The position numbers were made by a program, and so were the translations under genes. The notes beneath the pieces were generated by a model. It saw nothing but the letters and a program-made list of their open reading frames with translations, did not search any database and was not told where the DNA came from. A stretch of DNA of 64,000 nucleotides from Arthrobacter sp. AFG7.2 (GTDB taxonomy: Bacteria; Actinomycetota; Actinomycetes; Actinomycetales; Micrococcaceae). Shown one piece after another: positions 8,572-18,838 of the stretch (position 1 is the first letter of the stretch; each line of letters opens with the position of its first letter). Location of the stretch: positions 362,987-426,986 of the forward strand of contig NZ_PJMB01000003.1 in the NCBI RefSeq assembly GCF_002892835.1, in the 5' to 3' direction.

Positions 8572-8577
8572 ATTCTA
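8572..8577 (-). promoter_or_regulatory. -10 box for the leaderless MarR gene
   Basis: On the minus strand TAGAAT lies 7 nt before the ATG at 8564, with no Shine-Dalgarno sequence. Confidence 0.5.
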
Positions 8578-8605
8578 GGGTGCGGGATCATGAGAGACTT
8601 TTCTC

Positions 8606-8830
8606 GTGCGAATCAGCGATTATTGGCGGCTCATGGACGACGAATTCGGCGCCGGGTACTCGCGGGTCCTCAGCAGCAGCCTGGTTCTGGCAGGTGTGGG
8701 CGGGCGCACTGCGGACCAGGCCCTTGCTGCCGGCATCGAGCCCCGACGGGTGTGGCTGGCCGTGTGCGATGTGCAGGACGTTCCGCCGGAGCGCCGGCTG
8801 GGCCGCGACGTCAAGCCCCGCGCCGACTAG
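8606..8830 (+). CDS. DUF3046 family protein
   Basis: This 74-residue protein begins RISDYWRLMDDEFG and contains GGRTADQALAAGIEPRRVWLA and a CDVQDVPPERR-type ending, the pattern of DUF3046. The family has no assigned function that I know of. In actinobacteria it commonly sits immediately upstream of recA, as here (recA starts 189 bases further on). No membrane segment or catalytic motif is visible. The GTG start is the only one that keeps the conserved N-terminus; no ribosome binding site is obvious. Confidence 0.85.
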   Translation: MRISDYWRLMDDEFGAGYSRVLSSSLVLAGVGGRTADQALAAGIEPRRVWLAVCDVQDVPPERRLGRDVKPRAD

Positions 8831-8859
8831 CCTGCATCCCTGACACGCCGCGCGATTGT

Positions 8860-8875
8860 TCGAATACCTGTTCGG
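8860..8875. promoter_or_regulatory. LexA (SOS) box upstream of recA
   Basis: TCGAATACCTGTTCGG matches the actinobacterial SOS consensus TCGAAC-N4-GTTCGA at 10 of 12 defined positions. It lies 144 bases upstream of the recA start. Confidence 0.85.
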
Positions 8876-9019
8876 ATAAAGCTATGCTTTTCCTAGCGGG
8901 TTTTCCACATAGCCGCCCTCATCCGGCCGGAATGTCAGTGGGTCCCATTAGCGTCAGAGATGACCAAGAAGCGGCCGCTGAGGCCACTCCAAAGCGAGAA
9001 AGCATTAGAGGTGTGAACC

Positions 9020-10075
9020 ATGGCGGCAGCCCCGGATCGTGCAAAAGCGCTCGAAGCAGCGCTGGCCCAGATCGACAAGCAGTTCGGTAAAGGCTCGGTC
9101 ATGCGGCTCGGGGACGAAGTCCGCGCCCCGATCGAAGTCATTCCTACCGGATCCATTGCGTTGGACGTGGCCCTGGGAATTGGCGGCCTGCCCCGTGGCC
9201 GCGTTGTTGAAATTTATGGGCCGGAGTCCTCCGGTAAGACCACCGTGGCCCTCCACGCCGTGGCCAATGCCCAGCGCCTGGGCGGCATCGCCGCCTTCAT
9301 CGACGCCGAGCACGCCCTCGATCCGGAGTACGCTGCCAAGCTCGGTGTGGACACGGATGCGCTCCTGGTCTCCCAGCCGGACACCGGTGAGCAGGCCCTG
9401 GAAATCATGGACATGCTGGTTGGTTCAGGCTCCCTGGACGTCATCGTGATCGACTCCGTTGCAGCGCTGGTGCCGCGCGCCGAAATCGAAGGCGACATGG
9501 GCGACAGCCACGTGGGTCTGCAGGCCCGCCTCATGAGCCAGGCCCTGCGTAAGATTACCGGCCGACTGAGCCAGACCAAGACCACCGCGATCTTCATCAA
9601 CCAGCTCCGCGAAAAGATCGGCGTCTTCTTCGGCTCACCGGAAACCACCACGGGCGGTAAGGCACTGAAGTTCTACGCCTCCATCCGTATCGACGTGCGG
9701 CGCATCCAGACCCTGAAGGAAGGCGCCGATTCGGTCGGCAACCGGACCAAGGCGAAGATCGTTAAGAACAAGATGGCCCCGCCCTTCAAGGTGGCCGAAT
9801 TCGACATCATCTACGGCCAGGGCATCTCCCGCGAGGGCGGCATCATTGACATGGGCGTGGAGCACGGGATCATCAAGAAGTCCGGCTCGTGGTTCACCTA
9901 TGACGGCGACCAGCTCGGCCAGGGCATGGAGAACTCGCGCCGGTTCCTCCGGGATAATCCTGAGCTTGCTGCCGAACTCGAACGTCTGATCAAGGAAAAG
10001 CTCGGCGTGGGCGTCAAGCCGGCAGAGCCGGAGTCCAAAGACTCGCCGAAGCTCAAGGCCGTCGACGGGTTCTAG
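9020..10075 (+). CDS. recA: recombinase RecA
   Basis: RecA forms filaments on single-stranded DNA, drives strand exchange and triggers LexA self-cleavage. The 351-residue length is normal. Walker A GPESSGKT is at residues 67-74. The family blocks [44 protein letters not shown] (loop L1 region) and [22 protein letters not shown] (through L2, with the family consensus lysine and methionine replaced) follow in order. The C-terminal tail is acidic and charged. GAGGTG lies 8 nt before the ATG. A LexA box stands at 8860. recX starts 3 bases after the stop. Confidence 0.98.
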   Translation: MAAAPDRAKALEAALAQIDKQFGKGSVMRLGDEVRAPIEVIPTGSIALDVALGIGGLPRGRVVEIYGPESSGKTTVALHAVANAQRLGGIAAFIDAEHALDPEYAAKLGVDTDALLVSQPDTGEQALEIMDMLVGSGSLDVIVIDSVAALVPRAEIEGDMGDSHVGLQARLMSQALRKITGRLSQTKTTAIFINQLREKIGVFFGSPETTTGGKALKFYASIRIDVRRIQTLKEGADSVGNRTKAKIVKNKMAPPFKVAEFDIIYGQGISREGGIIDMGVEHGIIKKSGSWFTYDGDQLGQGMENSRRFLRDNPELAAELERLIKEKLGVGVKPAEPESKDSPKLKAVDGF

Positions 10076-10078
10076 GCG

Positions 10079-10717
10079 TTGAGCAGTACTGAAAGTGCGC
10101 GTCCCCGCCGGGCCAGGACCGGCGGGCGGCGCGCTGCTTCATATACGGATGACTTCCAGGACGGTCCGGATCAGGATTCGCCGGTTGCCGGTGACGCTGA
10201 AGCGGATCCTGTATCGGTCGCCCAGGCCATCGTGTACCGGCAGCTGGCAGCATCGGCGAAAAGCCGGCTTCAGCTTGCCCGCAAACTTGCCGAGCGGAAC
10301 ATACCGGAGCACGTCGCAGAGGCGGTACTGGACAAGTTCCAGGAAGCGCGGCTCATTGACGACGCCGAATTCGCCGATATGTGGGTGCGAAGCCGGTCGC
10401 AGTCCAGGAAGCTGGCCAAGGGCGCACTACGACGGGAACTCGCCGAGAAGGGCGTCGATCAGGAAACCGCCGCCGCAGCCCTGGAGCAGCTCTCCGACGC
10501 TGACGAGGAGGCTGCCGCGCGAGGCTTGGTGGAGCGGAAGCTGCGTCCCGGAACAGACCTTGGGGACAGGCCGGACCGCGACAAAACCGTACGCCGGCTG
10601 GCGTCCATGCTGGCCCGCAAGGGCTACCAGCCGTCCCTGGCTTTTCGCATTGTCAATGAAGTCCTTGATGCCCACGCTGCTCCCGACACCGACGAGTCCC
10701 CCAACGGGTACCCTTAA
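10079..10717 (+). CDS. recX: RecA regulatory protein RecX
   Basis: RecX binds RecA filaments and limits their growth. The 212-residue product has a variable N-terminus (about 50 residues) followed by the three-helix repeats of the family: AIVYRQLAASAKSRLQLARK, IPEHVAEAVLDKFQEARLID, DAEFADMWVRSRSQSRKLAK and GALRRELAEKGVDQETAAAA. Only a TTG start (10079) lies close to the recA stop, with no ribosome binding site of its own; this suggests coupled translation with recA and shared SOS control. An ATG or GTG further in cannot be excluded because the N-terminus is not conserved. Confidence 0.93.
   Translation: MSSTESARPRRARTGGRRAASYTDDFQDGPDQDSPVAGDAEADPVSVAQAIVYRQLAASAKSRLQLARKLAERNIPEHVAEAVLDKFQEARLIDDAEFADMWVRSRSQSRKLAKGALRRELAEKGVDQETAAAALEQLSDADEEAAARGLVERKLRPGTDLGDRPDRDKTVRRLASMLARKGYQPSLAFRIVNEVLDAHAAPDTDESPNGYP
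10709..10714 (+). promoter_or_regulatory. -10 box for leaderless miaB
   Basis: TACCCT lies 6 nt before the miaB GTG at 10721 and overlaps the end of recX. No Shine-Dalgarno sequence is present. It would let miaB be transcribed independently of recA-recX. Confidence 0.45.
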
Positions 10718-10720
10718 CAG

Positions 10721-12280
10721 GTGAGTTTTACCATCCCTTCCCCCCTTTCCGGTACCAGCCCCTCCGCAGACGCCGCTGCAGCCCCGCGGGCCGCCGCACA
10801 GACGTCCCGGACGTATCAGGTGCGGACATTTGGCTGCCAGATGAACGTCCATGACTCAGAGCGCATGGCGGGAATGCTGGAAGACGCAGGGTATGTGCCG
10901 GCTGAGGGTGAGCAGGCCGACGTCGTGGTGTTCAACACGTGCGCGGTCCGGGAGAACGCCGACAACAAGCTCTACGGCAACCTGGGAATGCTGGCTCCCG
11001 TCAAGGCGGCCAATCCCGGCATGCAGATTGCTGTGGGCGGGTGCCTGGCCCAGAAGGACAGGGAAACTATCCTCAAAAAGGCGCCCTGGGTGGACGCCGT
11101 CTTCGGCACCCACAATGTGGGTGCCCTGCCGGCCCTGCTGGAGCGCGCCCGGCACAACAACGAGGCGCAACTGGAGATCCTGGAGTCCCTGGACGTTTTC
11201 CCGTCCACCCTTCCCACCAAACGTGACTCTGTCTACTCAGGCTGGGTGTCCATCTCCGTCGGCTGCAACAACACCTGCACGTTCTGCATTGTCCCCGCCC
11301 TCCGCGGGAAGGAGAAAGACCGCAGGCCCGGCGACATCCTCGCAGAAATCCAGGCGCTGGTGGACGACGGCGCCATCGAGGTCACCCTCCTGGGCCAAAA
11401 CGTCAACTCCTACGGTGTGGAATTCGGCGACCGGCTTGCATTCTCCAAGCTCCTCCGGGCCTGCGGCGACATCGAGGGCCTGGAGCGGGTGCGGTTTACC
11501 AGTCCTCACCCGGCCGCCTTCACCGACGACGTCATCGATGCCATGGCCGAGACCCCCAACGTGATGCCGCAGCTGCATATGCCGCTGCAGTCCGGATCGG
11601 ACAAGGTCCTCCGGGACATGCGGCGCTCTTACCGGTCCACGAAGTTCCTTGGCATCCTGGACAAAGTGCGTGAAAAAATTCCGCATGCAGCGATCTCCAC
11701 GGACATCATCGTGGGATTCCCGGGCGAAACCGAGGAGGACTTCCAGGCCACCCTGGACGTTGTGGAGAAATCGCGATTCGCCACCGCCTTCACCTTCCAG
11801 TACTCCAAGCGCCCCGGGACACCCGCGGCCGACCTGCCGGACCAGTTGCCCAAGGCCGTCGTGCAGGAACGCTTCGAACGGCTCACCGCCCTTCAGGACC
11901 GGATTGCGGCAGAGGAGAACCGGGGCCAGCTCGGCCGCCGGGTCGAGGTCATGGTCACCGCGCAATCCGGGCGTAAGGCAGGAGAGACGCACAGGCTGTC
12001 CGGCCGGTCACAGGACCAGAGGCTGGTGCATTTCTCGGTGCCGGAAGGAGCAGAGATTCCAAGGCCGGGAGACCTGGTTACGGTGACTATCACCGAGGCC
12101 GCGGCTTTCCATCTGGTGGCCGATCCCACCCTCGCGGATTACAGCCTGCGCCGTTCCCGTGCCGGGGACGCCTGGGACAGGTCCCAGGCCGATTCCTGCG
12201 GAGCACCGGCACCGGGGGCCGCTGCCGGCGCTAAGGGCGTGTCGCTGGGCATGCCTTCGCTGCCCGTCCGCACCCGCTGA
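10721..12280 (+). CDS. miaB: tRNA-2-methylthio-N6-dimethylallyladenosine synthase
   Basis: MiaB is a radical SAM methylthiotransferase that adds a methylthio group to i6A37 of tRNAs reading UNN codons. The protein has an N-terminal UPF0004 domain ([15 protein letters not shown], the CAVRENA cysteine and CLAQKD). The radical SAM cluster motif CNNTCTFC lies near residues 181-188, and a TRAM domain near the C-terminus includes [14 protein letters not shown]. At 519 residues it is slightly longer than usual owing to a variable C-terminal tail after about residue 470. miaA, which makes the i6A substrate, follows 3 bases later, so the two sequential steps are encoded together. Confidence 0.96.
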   Translation: MSFTIPSPLSGTSPSADAAAAPRAAAQTSRTYQVRTFGCQMNVHDSERMAGMLEDAGYVPAEGEQADVVVFNTCAVRENADNKLYGNLGMLAPVKAANPGMQIAVGGCLAQKDRETILKKAPWVDAVFGTHNVGALPALLERARHNNEAQLEILESLDVFPSTLPTKRDSVYSGWVSISVGCNNTCTFCIVPALRGKEKDRRPGDILAEIQALVDDGAIEVTLLGQNVNSYGVEFGDRLAFSKLLRACGDIEGLERVRFTSPHPAAFTDDVIDAMAETPNVMPQLHMPLQSGSDKVLRDMRRSYRSTKFLGILDKVREKIPHAAISTDIIVGFPGETEEDFQATLDVVEKSRFATAFTFQYSKRPGTPAADLPDQLPKAVVQERFERLTALQDRIAAEENRGQLGRRVEVMVTAQSGRKAGETHRLSGRSQDQRLVHFSVPEGAEIPRPGDLVTVTITEAAAFHLVADPTLADYSLRRSRAGDAWDRSQADSCGAPAPGAAAGAKGVSLGMPSLPVRTR

Positions 12281-12283
12281 CCG

Positions 12284-13183
12284 GTGGGCACGCCGCCTGT
12301 CATCGCCGTCGTTGGTCCCACCGGGTCCGGCAAGTCGGATCTTGCCGTCAACCTTGCCCTTGAGCTGGACGGCGAAGTCATTAATGCCGACGCCATGCAG
12401 TTCTACCGTGGCATGGACATCGGCACGGCAAAGATCACCGACAGTGAACGCAGGGGGGTTCCGCACCACCTGTTGGACATCCTAGACGTAACCCAGGAAG
12501 CAAGCGTTTCCCGGTTTCAGGAGCAGGCGCGCGACATCATCGCGAACATCCACTCCCGGGGGAAACGCGCCATCCTCGCCGGCGGTTCCGGGCTGTATGT
12601 CCGCGCCGCGCTGGACATCCTTGAGTTTCCCGGAACTGATCCGCTGGTGCGTCAAAGGCTGGAGGCCGAAGTCAGCGCCCTGGGGACAGCAGTGCTGCTG
12701 GAACGGTTGCGGGACGTGGATCCTGTATCCGCCGGACGGTTGTCCGACGCACGGCGGATTGTCCGCGCACTGGAGGTCCACCAGATCACGGGCCGTCCCT
12801 TCAGTTCCTTCATGCCCCAGCGGGAGTACGTCCAGCCGGCAGTCCAGATCGGCCTGGCGGTGGACCGCGACGAGCTCAGGGACAGGCTTGCCCGCCGTGT
12901 GCACCGCATGGTGGACGCCGGCCTGCCCGCCGAGGTCCACAGGCTGGACCACGAGGGGCTGCGCCAGGGAAAGACAGCCTCCCGCGCCCTGGGCTACTCG
13001 CAGTTCCTGCGCGTCATCGACGGCGAATCGACTGTACCTGAGGCCGTGGAGGACACCATTGTGGCCACCCGGCAGTTCGCCCGGCGCCAGCTCACCTGGT
13101 TCCGCGCGGATCCCCGCATCCACTGGCTTGACTGGCAGGATCCGGCCCTGACGGCCAAGGCGGCAGAGCTCTCCCGTTTTTAG
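12284..13183 (+). CDS. miaA: tRNA dimethylallyltransferase
   Basis: MiaA transfers a dimethylallyl group to A37 of tRNA, giving the i6A that MiaB modifies. The 299-residue protein shows the P-loop [14 protein letters not shown] near its start, the conserved [18 protein letters not shown], the [10 protein letters not shown] motif, [11 protein letters not shown] and the C-terminal [13 protein letters not shown]. It starts at GTG 12284, 3 bases after miaB, without a clear ribosome binding site; translation is probably coupled. dapF follows 32 bases downstream and appears to have its own promoter. Confidence 0.97.
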   Translation: MGTPPVIAVVGPTGSGKSDLAVNLALELDGEVINADAMQFYRGMDIGTAKITDSERRGVPHHLLDILDVTQEASVSRFQEQARDIIANIHSRGKRAILAGGSGLYVRAALDILEFPGTDPLVRQRLEAEVSALGTAVLLERLRDVDPVSAGRLSDARRIVRALEVHQITGRPFSSFMPQREYVQPAVQIGLAVDRDELRDRLARRVHRMVDAGLPAEVHRLDHEGLRQGKTASRALGYSQFLRVIDGESTVPEAVEDTIVATRQFARRQLTWFRADPRIHWLDWQDPALTAKAAELSRF

Positions 13184-13202
13184 GGCTGGACCGCCCGGCC
13201 GG

Positions 13203-13208
13203 TACCCT
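13203..13208 (+). promoter_or_regulatory. -10 box for leaderless dapF
   Basis: TACCCT stands 7 nt before the dapF ATG at 13216, and no Shine-Dalgarno sequence is present. Confidence 0.45.
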
Positions 13209-13215
13209 TGGAAGC

Positions 13216-14160
13216 ATGGACACCACCCTCGCAGAGACCACCGAGCCGGCCTTCCGCAGCATGAGCGGGCTCCGCTTCTCCAAGGGGCATGGCACCGGCA
13301 ACGACTTTGTCTTGGTGGCCGACCCCGAGGGCGTCCACACCATCGCCGCCCGGGAAGTGGCCGCCCTGTGCGACAGGCATCGGGGCATTGGCGGGGACGG
13401 GCTCATCCGGGCAGTTCCGTCGCGACTCCTGCCGGAAGGCCGCGCGCTGCTCGCCGCCGTCCCTGATGCTGAATGGTTCATGGACTACCGCAACGGCGAC
13501 GGTTCGTTGTCCGAGATGTGCGGCAACGGCGTCCGCGTCTTCGTCCATTTCCTCCGGGCCGAGGGCCTGATTGACCTGCCTGACGGCGGTGCCCTCACCA
13601 TCGGCACCCGTGCCGGTGCCAAGACCGTGGTGCGGACCGGCGAAGACTACGCTGTGGACATGGGACCGTGGGAGTTCATCTTTCCGGGAGAAGCCACGGC
13701 CAAGGCAATGGATTCATTGGTGAGCGCCCAGGGCTTGGAGGTTCCCCGTCCAGCCCTCTCCGTCAGCATGGGCAACCCGCACACTGTTGTTGCCCTCGCC
13801 GAACTCTCGGAACTCGCAGGAACACAGCTGTTCGCCGCACCCGTGGTGGACCCCGTTCCCGTCAACGGCACCAATGTCGAGTTCGTGGTCCCGTCCGAAC
13901 CTCTGGTCCACGAGGGCGTGGGGTCGGTGACCATGCGCGTGCACGAACGTGGAGTGGGGGAGACCCAGTCGTGCGGCACCGGAGCCTGTGCCGCGGCTGT
14001 TGCCATCCGGCACTGGGCAGGCGCGGAAGCACCGGACACCTGGCGCGTCCACGTCCCCGGGGGTGTGGTGGGAGTCAAGTTTTTTGCCGGCCCCGCCGGC
14101 CACGAACACGTGGAGCTCAGCGGCCCGGCCGTTATTGTGGCAACCGGGATGCTTTCCTGA
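13216..14160 (+). CDS. dapF: diaminopimelate epimerase
   Basis: DapF interconverts LL- and meso-diaminopimelate, giving the cross-linking residue of peptidoglycan and the direct precursor of lysine. The 314-residue protein has both catalytic cysteine regions: [11 protein letters not shown] (first Cys) and [14 protein letters not shown] (second Cys). It also shows [11 protein letters not shown] near the N-terminus and [11 protein letters not shown]. It is somewhat longer than the E. coli enzyme (274) because of an N-terminal extension of about 14 residues and an insert. Its 3' end overlaps the convergent methyltransferase gene by 29 bases. Confidence 0.96.
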   Translation: MDTTLAETTEPAFRSMSGLRFSKGHGTGNDFVLVADPEGVHTIAAREVAALCDRHRGIGGDGLIRAVPSRLLPEGRALLAAVPDAEWFMDYRNGDGSLSEMCGNGVRVFVHFLRAEGLIDLPDGGALTIGTRAGAKTVVRTGEDYAVDMGPWEFIFPGEATAKAMDSLVSAQGLEVPRPALSVSMGNPHTVVALAELSELAGTQLFAAPVVDPVPVNGTNVEFVVPSEPLVHEGVGSVTMRVHERGVGETQSCGTGACAAAVAIRHWAGAEAPDTWRVHVPGGVVGVKFFAGPAGHEHVELSGPAVIVATGMLS

Positions 14161-14755
14161 CTGTGAGGATGCGGAAGGACTTTGACGTGGCTTCCCGGCT
14201 CACGCTGAACGACTCGTCCAGTTCCGCTGCAAGCCACCGCTGAAGCGAGTCCGCCCCCAGGTTCTTTTGCACCACCAGCCACGCCGTTCCGCCCGGCGCC
14301 AGGCGGGGCAGCCACAGCTTCAGCAGCGAGTGAAGTTCCTCTTTGCCGATCCGGATGGGCGGATTTGACCAGATCGTCTCAAATCGGATCCCGGGATCCA
14401 CGGCGTCGGGGGTGCTCGCCCTGACGTTGGCCAGCCCCAAGGTTTCGGCGTTCTCGTTGGTCAGCGTGATGCAGCGCTCGTTGACGTCCACAGCGTAGAC
14501 CTGCGCATCAGGCGCCTGCAGGGCCATGGTGAGCGCAATCGGACCCCAGCCGCACCCGATGTCCAGCAGGTTCCCGGCAGGCGGGGGCGCGGGAACCTCG
14601 GCAAGGAGCACAGCGGTTCCCTTGTCGATCCCGTCGGGGCTGAAGATGCCGGTGGAGGTTTGCAGCCTGCGCGTTTCCCCTGCGAGTTCAACCGTGAGCG
14701 GCTTCCGCGTGAACGGGCCGGCGGGGGATGCGCTGAAATAGTGTGCGGACTCCAT
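14132..14755 (-). CDS. class I SAM-dependent methyltransferase, RsmC-like
   Basis: The 207-residue protein has a Rossmann methyltransferase fold: motif [18 protein letters not shown], motif [13 protein letters not shown] and the NPPIRIGK motif typical of N-methyltransferases acting on bases (RsmC/RlmG group). The C-terminal half [20 protein letters not shown] matches that group. rRNA guanine methylation is the likely role, but the substrate is not proven. The N-terminus [15 protein letters not shown] supports the start at 14755; an upstream in-frame ATG at 14830 would add 25 residues. It is convergent with dapF and overlaps it by 29 bases. Confidence 0.85.
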   Translation of the reverse strand: MESAHYFSASPAGPFTRKPLTVELAGETRRLQTSTGIFSPDGIDKGTAVLLAEVPAPPPAGNLLDIGCGWGPIALTMALQAPDAQVYAVDVNERCITLTNENAETLGLANVRASTPDAVDPGIRFETIWSNPPIRIGKEELHSLLKLWLPRLAPGGTAWLVVQKNLGADSLQRWLAAELDESFSVSREATSKSFRILTVRKASRLPQ

Positions 14756-15204
14756 AACTCGCCAGAGTAGTTCCCCTTGCAGCGTAAAGGGAAACCGTGC
14801 CTGCGGCCCCTCTGCTACGCTGATGGGCATGTTCCTGATCTTCGAGTAGCCGGTGCGGGTCCCGCCCGTCCCGTAGCCTGTCCTCACGCGACAGCCTGTC
14901 CCACCCAGCGACGCAGGTTTCCTGTACCTTCCGCGGGGTGCACCGCGCCAAGTGATTCACCTTGACCCGGTCGCCGGACGACACTCGAAAGTCAGCCACC
15001 TGCTGTCTCTTTCGCCGATTTTCCGGCTCCTTCCCCCCTTCCGCCACCTCCCCGTGATGTGGCCGCCACCGCCAGCCGTTAGCCCGGCCCGGCGAACCCC
15101 ACCAGGAGAACTGCATGACCGCAGGCCGTCAGCCCAGCGCGAATACTTCCCCACTTACCAGTAATCGGCACTATTCTGGAACTGCCGAATCTTCAAAGGA
15201 GACC
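14756..15204. other. divergent intergenic region without a recognised gene
   Basis: This 449-base gap separates the RsmC-like gene from hflX. Its left 75 bases could be coding if the methyltransferase starts at 14830. I see no tRNA, repeat or conserved ORF. On the right, AAAGGAG at 15195-15201 is the ribosome binding site for hflX, and TATTCT at 15172-15177 is a weak candidate -10 box. Confidence 0.5.
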
Positions 15205-16785
15205 ATGACCAGCCAGCCCAACACCGGATCCGATCCAGCCTCCCAGGACATGAGCCCTGAGGAAATCCAGGCCGTGATCGACCGGATTCTCTCCAAGGAC
15301 GTACCAGCCAAAAGCGTCAGCGCGGCAGGCGATGCCAGCCGCGGCAACGGCAACGCGCTGTTCGGCAAAGCGCAGGCGATTTCGCGCCTGGACGAAGAAC
15401 ACACAACATACGACGGCGACCAGCAGGACCTCGAGGAACGCCGCGCCCTGCGCCGCACGGCAGGCCTTTCCACGGAACTCGAAGACGTCACCGAAGTCGA
15501 GTACCGCCAGCTTCGCCTGGAACGTGTGGTCCTCGCCGGCATTTGGTCGGAGGGAACCCTGGCAGACGCAGAAAACTCGCTGCGTGAACTTGCCGCCCTC
15601 GCCGAGACAGCAGGTTCGGAGGTTCTGGACGGGATGGTCCAGCGCCGCGACAAGCCGGATCCGGGAACATTCCTCGGCTCGGGCAAGGCCCTTGAACTCA
15701 GGGACATCGTGATGTCCACCGGTGCTGACACTGTGGTGGTTGATGCGGAACTTGCACCCTCCCAGCGCCGCGGCCTTGAAGACATCGTCAAGGTCAAGGT
15801 CATCGACCGGACCGGCCTGATCCTGGATATCTTTGCCCAGCACGCCAAGAGCCGGGAAGGCAAGGCACAGGTGGAGCTCGCGCAGCTCGAGTACCTCCTG
15901 CCGCGCCTCCGCGGCTGGGGTGAGTCGATGTCCCGCCAGGCCGGTGGCCAGGTGGGCAGCGCGGCGGCCGGCATGGGTTCGCGCGGTCCCGGTGAGACGA
16001 AGATTGAACTGGACCGCCGAAGGATCCGTACCCGCATGGCGAAACTGCGGCGGGAGATCGCCGCGATGAAGCCTGCCCGGGAGACGAAACGTGCCAACCG
16101 CCGTCGCAATGAGGTGCCCTCCGTGGCAATCGCCGGGTACACCAACGCCGGTAAGTCCTCGCTGCTGAACCGCCTGACCGACGCCGGCGTGCTCGTGGAG
16201 AACGCATTGTTCGCGACCCTGGACCCCACGGTCCGCAAGGCTGAAACCGCTGACGGGCTCGGATACACGCTGGCCGATACTGTCGGTTTCGTCCGTTCCC
16301 TCCCCACCCAGCTGGTGGAGGCCTTCCGCTCCACCCTCGAGGAGGTTGCGGACTCGGACCTGATCCTTCACGTCGTGGACGTATCGCACCCCGACCCTGA
16401 GGGCCAGATCGCTGCAGTCCGCAAGGTCTTCAGCGAAGTCGACGCCCGCAAGGTTCCGGAAATCATCGTCCTCAACAAGGCCGACGCCGCCGATCCCTTT
16501 GTGGTGGAACGGCTGAAGCAGCGCGAACCGCGCCACGTTGTGGTGTCGGCACGTACAGGAGAGGGCATCCCCGAACTGCTGCAGGCAATCAGTGAGGCCA
16601 TTCCGCGGCCGTCAGTCAAGCTCGAGCTGCTGATCCCGTACGACCGTGGAGACCTGATCAGCAAGCTGCACGAGTCCGACGCCGAGATCATCAGCGTTGA
16701 CCACGATGAAGCCGGTACCCGGGCGGTTGTTAAAGTCCGGGAAGGCCTCGCGGCTGAACTGGAATCCTTCGTCAGCAATGACTGA
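15205..16785 (+). CDS. hflX: GTPase HflX
   Basis: HflX is a ribosome-associated GTPase that splits stalled 70S ribosomes, for example after heat or antibiotic stress. The 526-residue protein has a variable acidic N-terminus (about 100 residues), the HflX N-terminal domain with GTFLGSGKALEL and VVDAELAPSQRRGLED, a helical linker with ESMSRQAGGQVGSAAAGMGS and GPGETKIELDRRRI, and the G domain. G-domain motifs are G1 GYTNAGKSSLLN, G3 DTVGF and G4 LNKAD. ATG 15205 is chosen because AAAGGAG stands just upstream; an in-frame start at 15115 lacks support. The helicase gene downstream overlaps by 8 bases. Confidence 0.96.
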   Translation: MTSQPNTGSDPASQDMSPEEIQAVIDRILSKDVPAKSVSAAGDASRGNGNALFGKAQAISRLDEEHTTYDGDQQDLEERRALRRTAGLSTELEDVTEVEYRQLRLERVVLAGIWSEGTLADAENSLRELAALAETAGSEVLDGMVQRRDKPDPGTFLGSGKALELRDIVMSTGADTVVVDAELAPSQRRGLEDIVKVKVIDRTGLILDIFAQHAKSREGKAQVELAQLEYLLPRLRGWGESMSRQAGGQVGSAAAGMGSRGPGETKIELDRRRIRTRMAKLRREIAAMKPARETKRANRRRNEVPSVAIAGYTNAGKSSLLNRLTDAGVLVENALFATLDPTVRKAETADGLGYTLADTVGFVRSLPTQLVEAFRSTLEEVADSDLILHVVDVSHPDPEGQIAAVRKVFSEVDARKVPEIIVLNKADAADPFVVERLKQREPRHVVVSARTGEGIPELLQAISEAIPRPSVKLELLIPYDRGDLISKLHESDAEIISVDHDEAGTRAVVKVREGLAAELESFVSND

Positions 16786-18835
16786 CCTGGTGGCTGACGA
16801 AGCCACAGGCACGGCCGGCGAGCAGTTCGTGATCGAACTGCTCGACCGTGCCGTTGCCGGGATGGGCGGGCAAAGCCGGAGCGGGCAGCACGAAATGGCC
16901 CGGCAGGTGGCCCGCGCGATCGAAACGGGCGACCACCTGCTGGTCCAGGCCGGAACGGGTACCGGCAAATCATTGGCGTACCTGATACCCCTGATTGCCC
17001 ACGCCCTGGAGAGCGACAAGCCTGCACTGGTGTCCACGGCAACCCTTGCCCTGCAGACCCAGATTGTGGGCAGGGACATTCCGCGGCTCCTGAAAACCAT
17101 CACCCCTGCCCTGGACCGGCCGGTGAAAGTGGCCTTGGTCAAAGGCCGGTCCAATTACGTCTGCCGCCACAAGCTTGAAGGCGGGTTTCCCTCCGAGGAA
17201 CCGGCGGAGGGCCAGTTGTTTTCCCTGGGGGAGGACACGAGCGTCCCGCACTTTGCCGCAGCGGTGGGCGGTCCCGCCTCACAGCTGGGCAAGGAAGTGG
17301 TACGCCTCCGGGAGTGGGCGGAGAAGACCACCACGGGTGACCGCGATGAACTCCTGCCCGGCGTCACCGACCGCGTCTGGCGTCAGGTCTCCGTCACGTC
17401 GATGGAATGCCTGGGCGCACAAAAATGCCCCATGGCCGCGGAGTGCTTCAGTGAGCTCGCACGGCAGGACGCCGCGGAAGCCGACGTTGTGGTCACCAAC
17501 CATGCCATGCTCGCGGTCAGCGCTTTTGAAGGACTGGCGGTGCTGCCCGAATACGACGTCGTTGTGGTTGATGAGGCCCACGAACTCCAGGACAGGGTCA
17601 CGGGTGCCGTCTCGGGCCAGCTGTCTGTGGCCATGGTCCACGCAGCTGCCGCGGGCGCCCGCAAGCACACTGCCATTACGGTGGATGCGCTCAACGCAGC
17701 GGCCGCGAACCTTGAAGTGGCCCTCACGGGCGTGCCGAACGGCCTCCTGCCGAACGGGCTGAACGATGAGCAGCTGGACTGCGTGGACCAGTTGCGTGAC
17801 GCCTGCCGGGCTGCCCTCTCGGATTCGAAGGGGGACAGCAGTACAACGGCCGACGGCGGACGGCAGCTGGCGCGCTCCCGGCTGATGCTCATCCTGGAAC
17901 TCTGTGAACGGCTCCTTGCCGCCCGGGAGAACCGGGAAGTGGTGTGGTTTTCCCGCGCGAGTTCCTTCGACCCCCAGCAGGGATATTCCCAGCCGGACGA
18001 AACTGCGCCCGCGCTGATCAATATTGCCCCGCTCTCCGTCGCCGGTCGGTTGCGGGAAGGCTTATTCGCCGGGCACACGGTTGTTCTGACTTCCGCCACC
18101 CTGGCCATCGGATCCGCCTTCGAGCCCGCAGCAGGCGGCCTGGGGCTGGTGGGACAAGGTGCCCCGAGCTGGACAGGCGTTGATGTTGGCTCCCCCTTTG
18201 ACTACCCCAAGCAGGGAATCCTCTACGTGGCCGGGCACCTCCCCAAGCCCGGCCGGGGGGCGTCACCTGAATCATTGGCCGAATTGGAGGACCTGATCCG
18301 GGCGTCCAACGGCGGTGCACTCTGCCTGTTTTCGTCCCGGCGGGCGGCAGAAGAAGCAGCCGAGGCGCTGCGGCCAAAGCTGGCCATGACCATCCTCTGC
18401 CAGGGCGACTCCACCATGACTGCACTGGTGAAACAGTTTGCCGACGAGCCGGACACCTGCCTGTTCGGCACCATGTCCCTGTGGCAGGGCGTGGACGTTC
18501 CCGGCGGTTCATGCCGGCTGGTGGTCATCGACCGGATTCCCTTCCCCCGGCCTGACGATCCGCTGATGACTGCCCGATCCAGGGCTGTGGCCCAGGCCGG
18601 AGGCAACGGCTTTATGTCGGTGTCCGCCACCCACGCCGCCATCCGGCTCGCCCAGGGCGCAGGCCGGCTGATCCGCTCCACGGGGGACAAGGGAGTGGTT
18701 GCAGTGCTCGACTCCCGGCTGGCCACCGAGCGGTACGCAGGGTTCCTCCGGGGCGCCCTGCCGCCGTTCTGGTCCACGACGGACAGGAAGACAGCCATCG
18801 CGGCGTTGGAGCGGCTGGCCCGCGAGAACGCCTGA
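16778..18835 (+). CDS. DinG/YoaA-type ATP-dependent DNA helicase
   Basis: This 685-residue superfamily 2 helicase is of the XPD/DinG type, which unwinds forked, R-loop and G-quadruplex structures 5'-3'. Walker A QAGTGTGKSLAYL lies near residues 58-70, and the DEAH box VVVDEAHELQD follows. Between them four cysteines (YVCRHK, CLGAQKC and AAEC) are placed like the iron-sulfur cluster ligands of XPD-like helicases. C-terminal motifs include TSATLAIG, the GTMSLWQGVDVPG region and QGAGRLIRS. ATG 16778 overlaps the hflX stop by 8 bases, so translation is coupled. It ends 3 bases before the convergent lexA. No LexA box was found in front of it, although some relatives are SOS genes. Confidence 0.94.
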   Translation: MTDLVADEATGTAGEQFVIELLDRAVAGMGGQSRSGQHEMARQVARAIETGDHLLVQAGTGTGKSLAYLIPLIAHALESDKPALVSTATLALQTQIVGRDIPRLLKTITPALDRPVKVALVKGRSNYVCRHKLEGGFPSEEPAEGQLFSLGEDTSVPHFAAAVGGPASQLGKEVVRLREWAEKTTTGDRDELLPGVTDRVWRQVSVTSMECLGAQKCPMAAECFSELARQDAAEADVVVTNHAMLAVSAFEGLAVLPEYDVVVVDEAHELQDRVTGAVSGQLSVAMVHAAAAGARKHTAITVDALNAAAANLEVALTGVPNGLLPNGLNDEQLDCVDQLRDACRAALSDSKGDSSTTADGGRQLARSRLMLILELCERLLAARENREVVWFSRASSFDPQQGYSQPDETAPALINIAPLSVAGRLREGLFAGHTVVLTSATLAIGSAFEPAAGGLGLVGQGAPSWTGVDVGSPFDYPKQGILYVAGHLPKPGRGASPESLAELEDLIRASNGGALCLFSSRRAAEEAAEALRPKLAMTILCQGDSTMTALVKQFADEPDTCLFGTMSLWQGVDVPGGSCRLVVIDRIPFPRPDDPLMTARSRAVAQAGGNGFMSVSATHAAIRLAQGAGRLIRSTGDKGVVAVLDSRLATERYAGFLRGALPPFWSTTDRKTAIAALERLARENA

Positions 18836-18838
18836 GGT

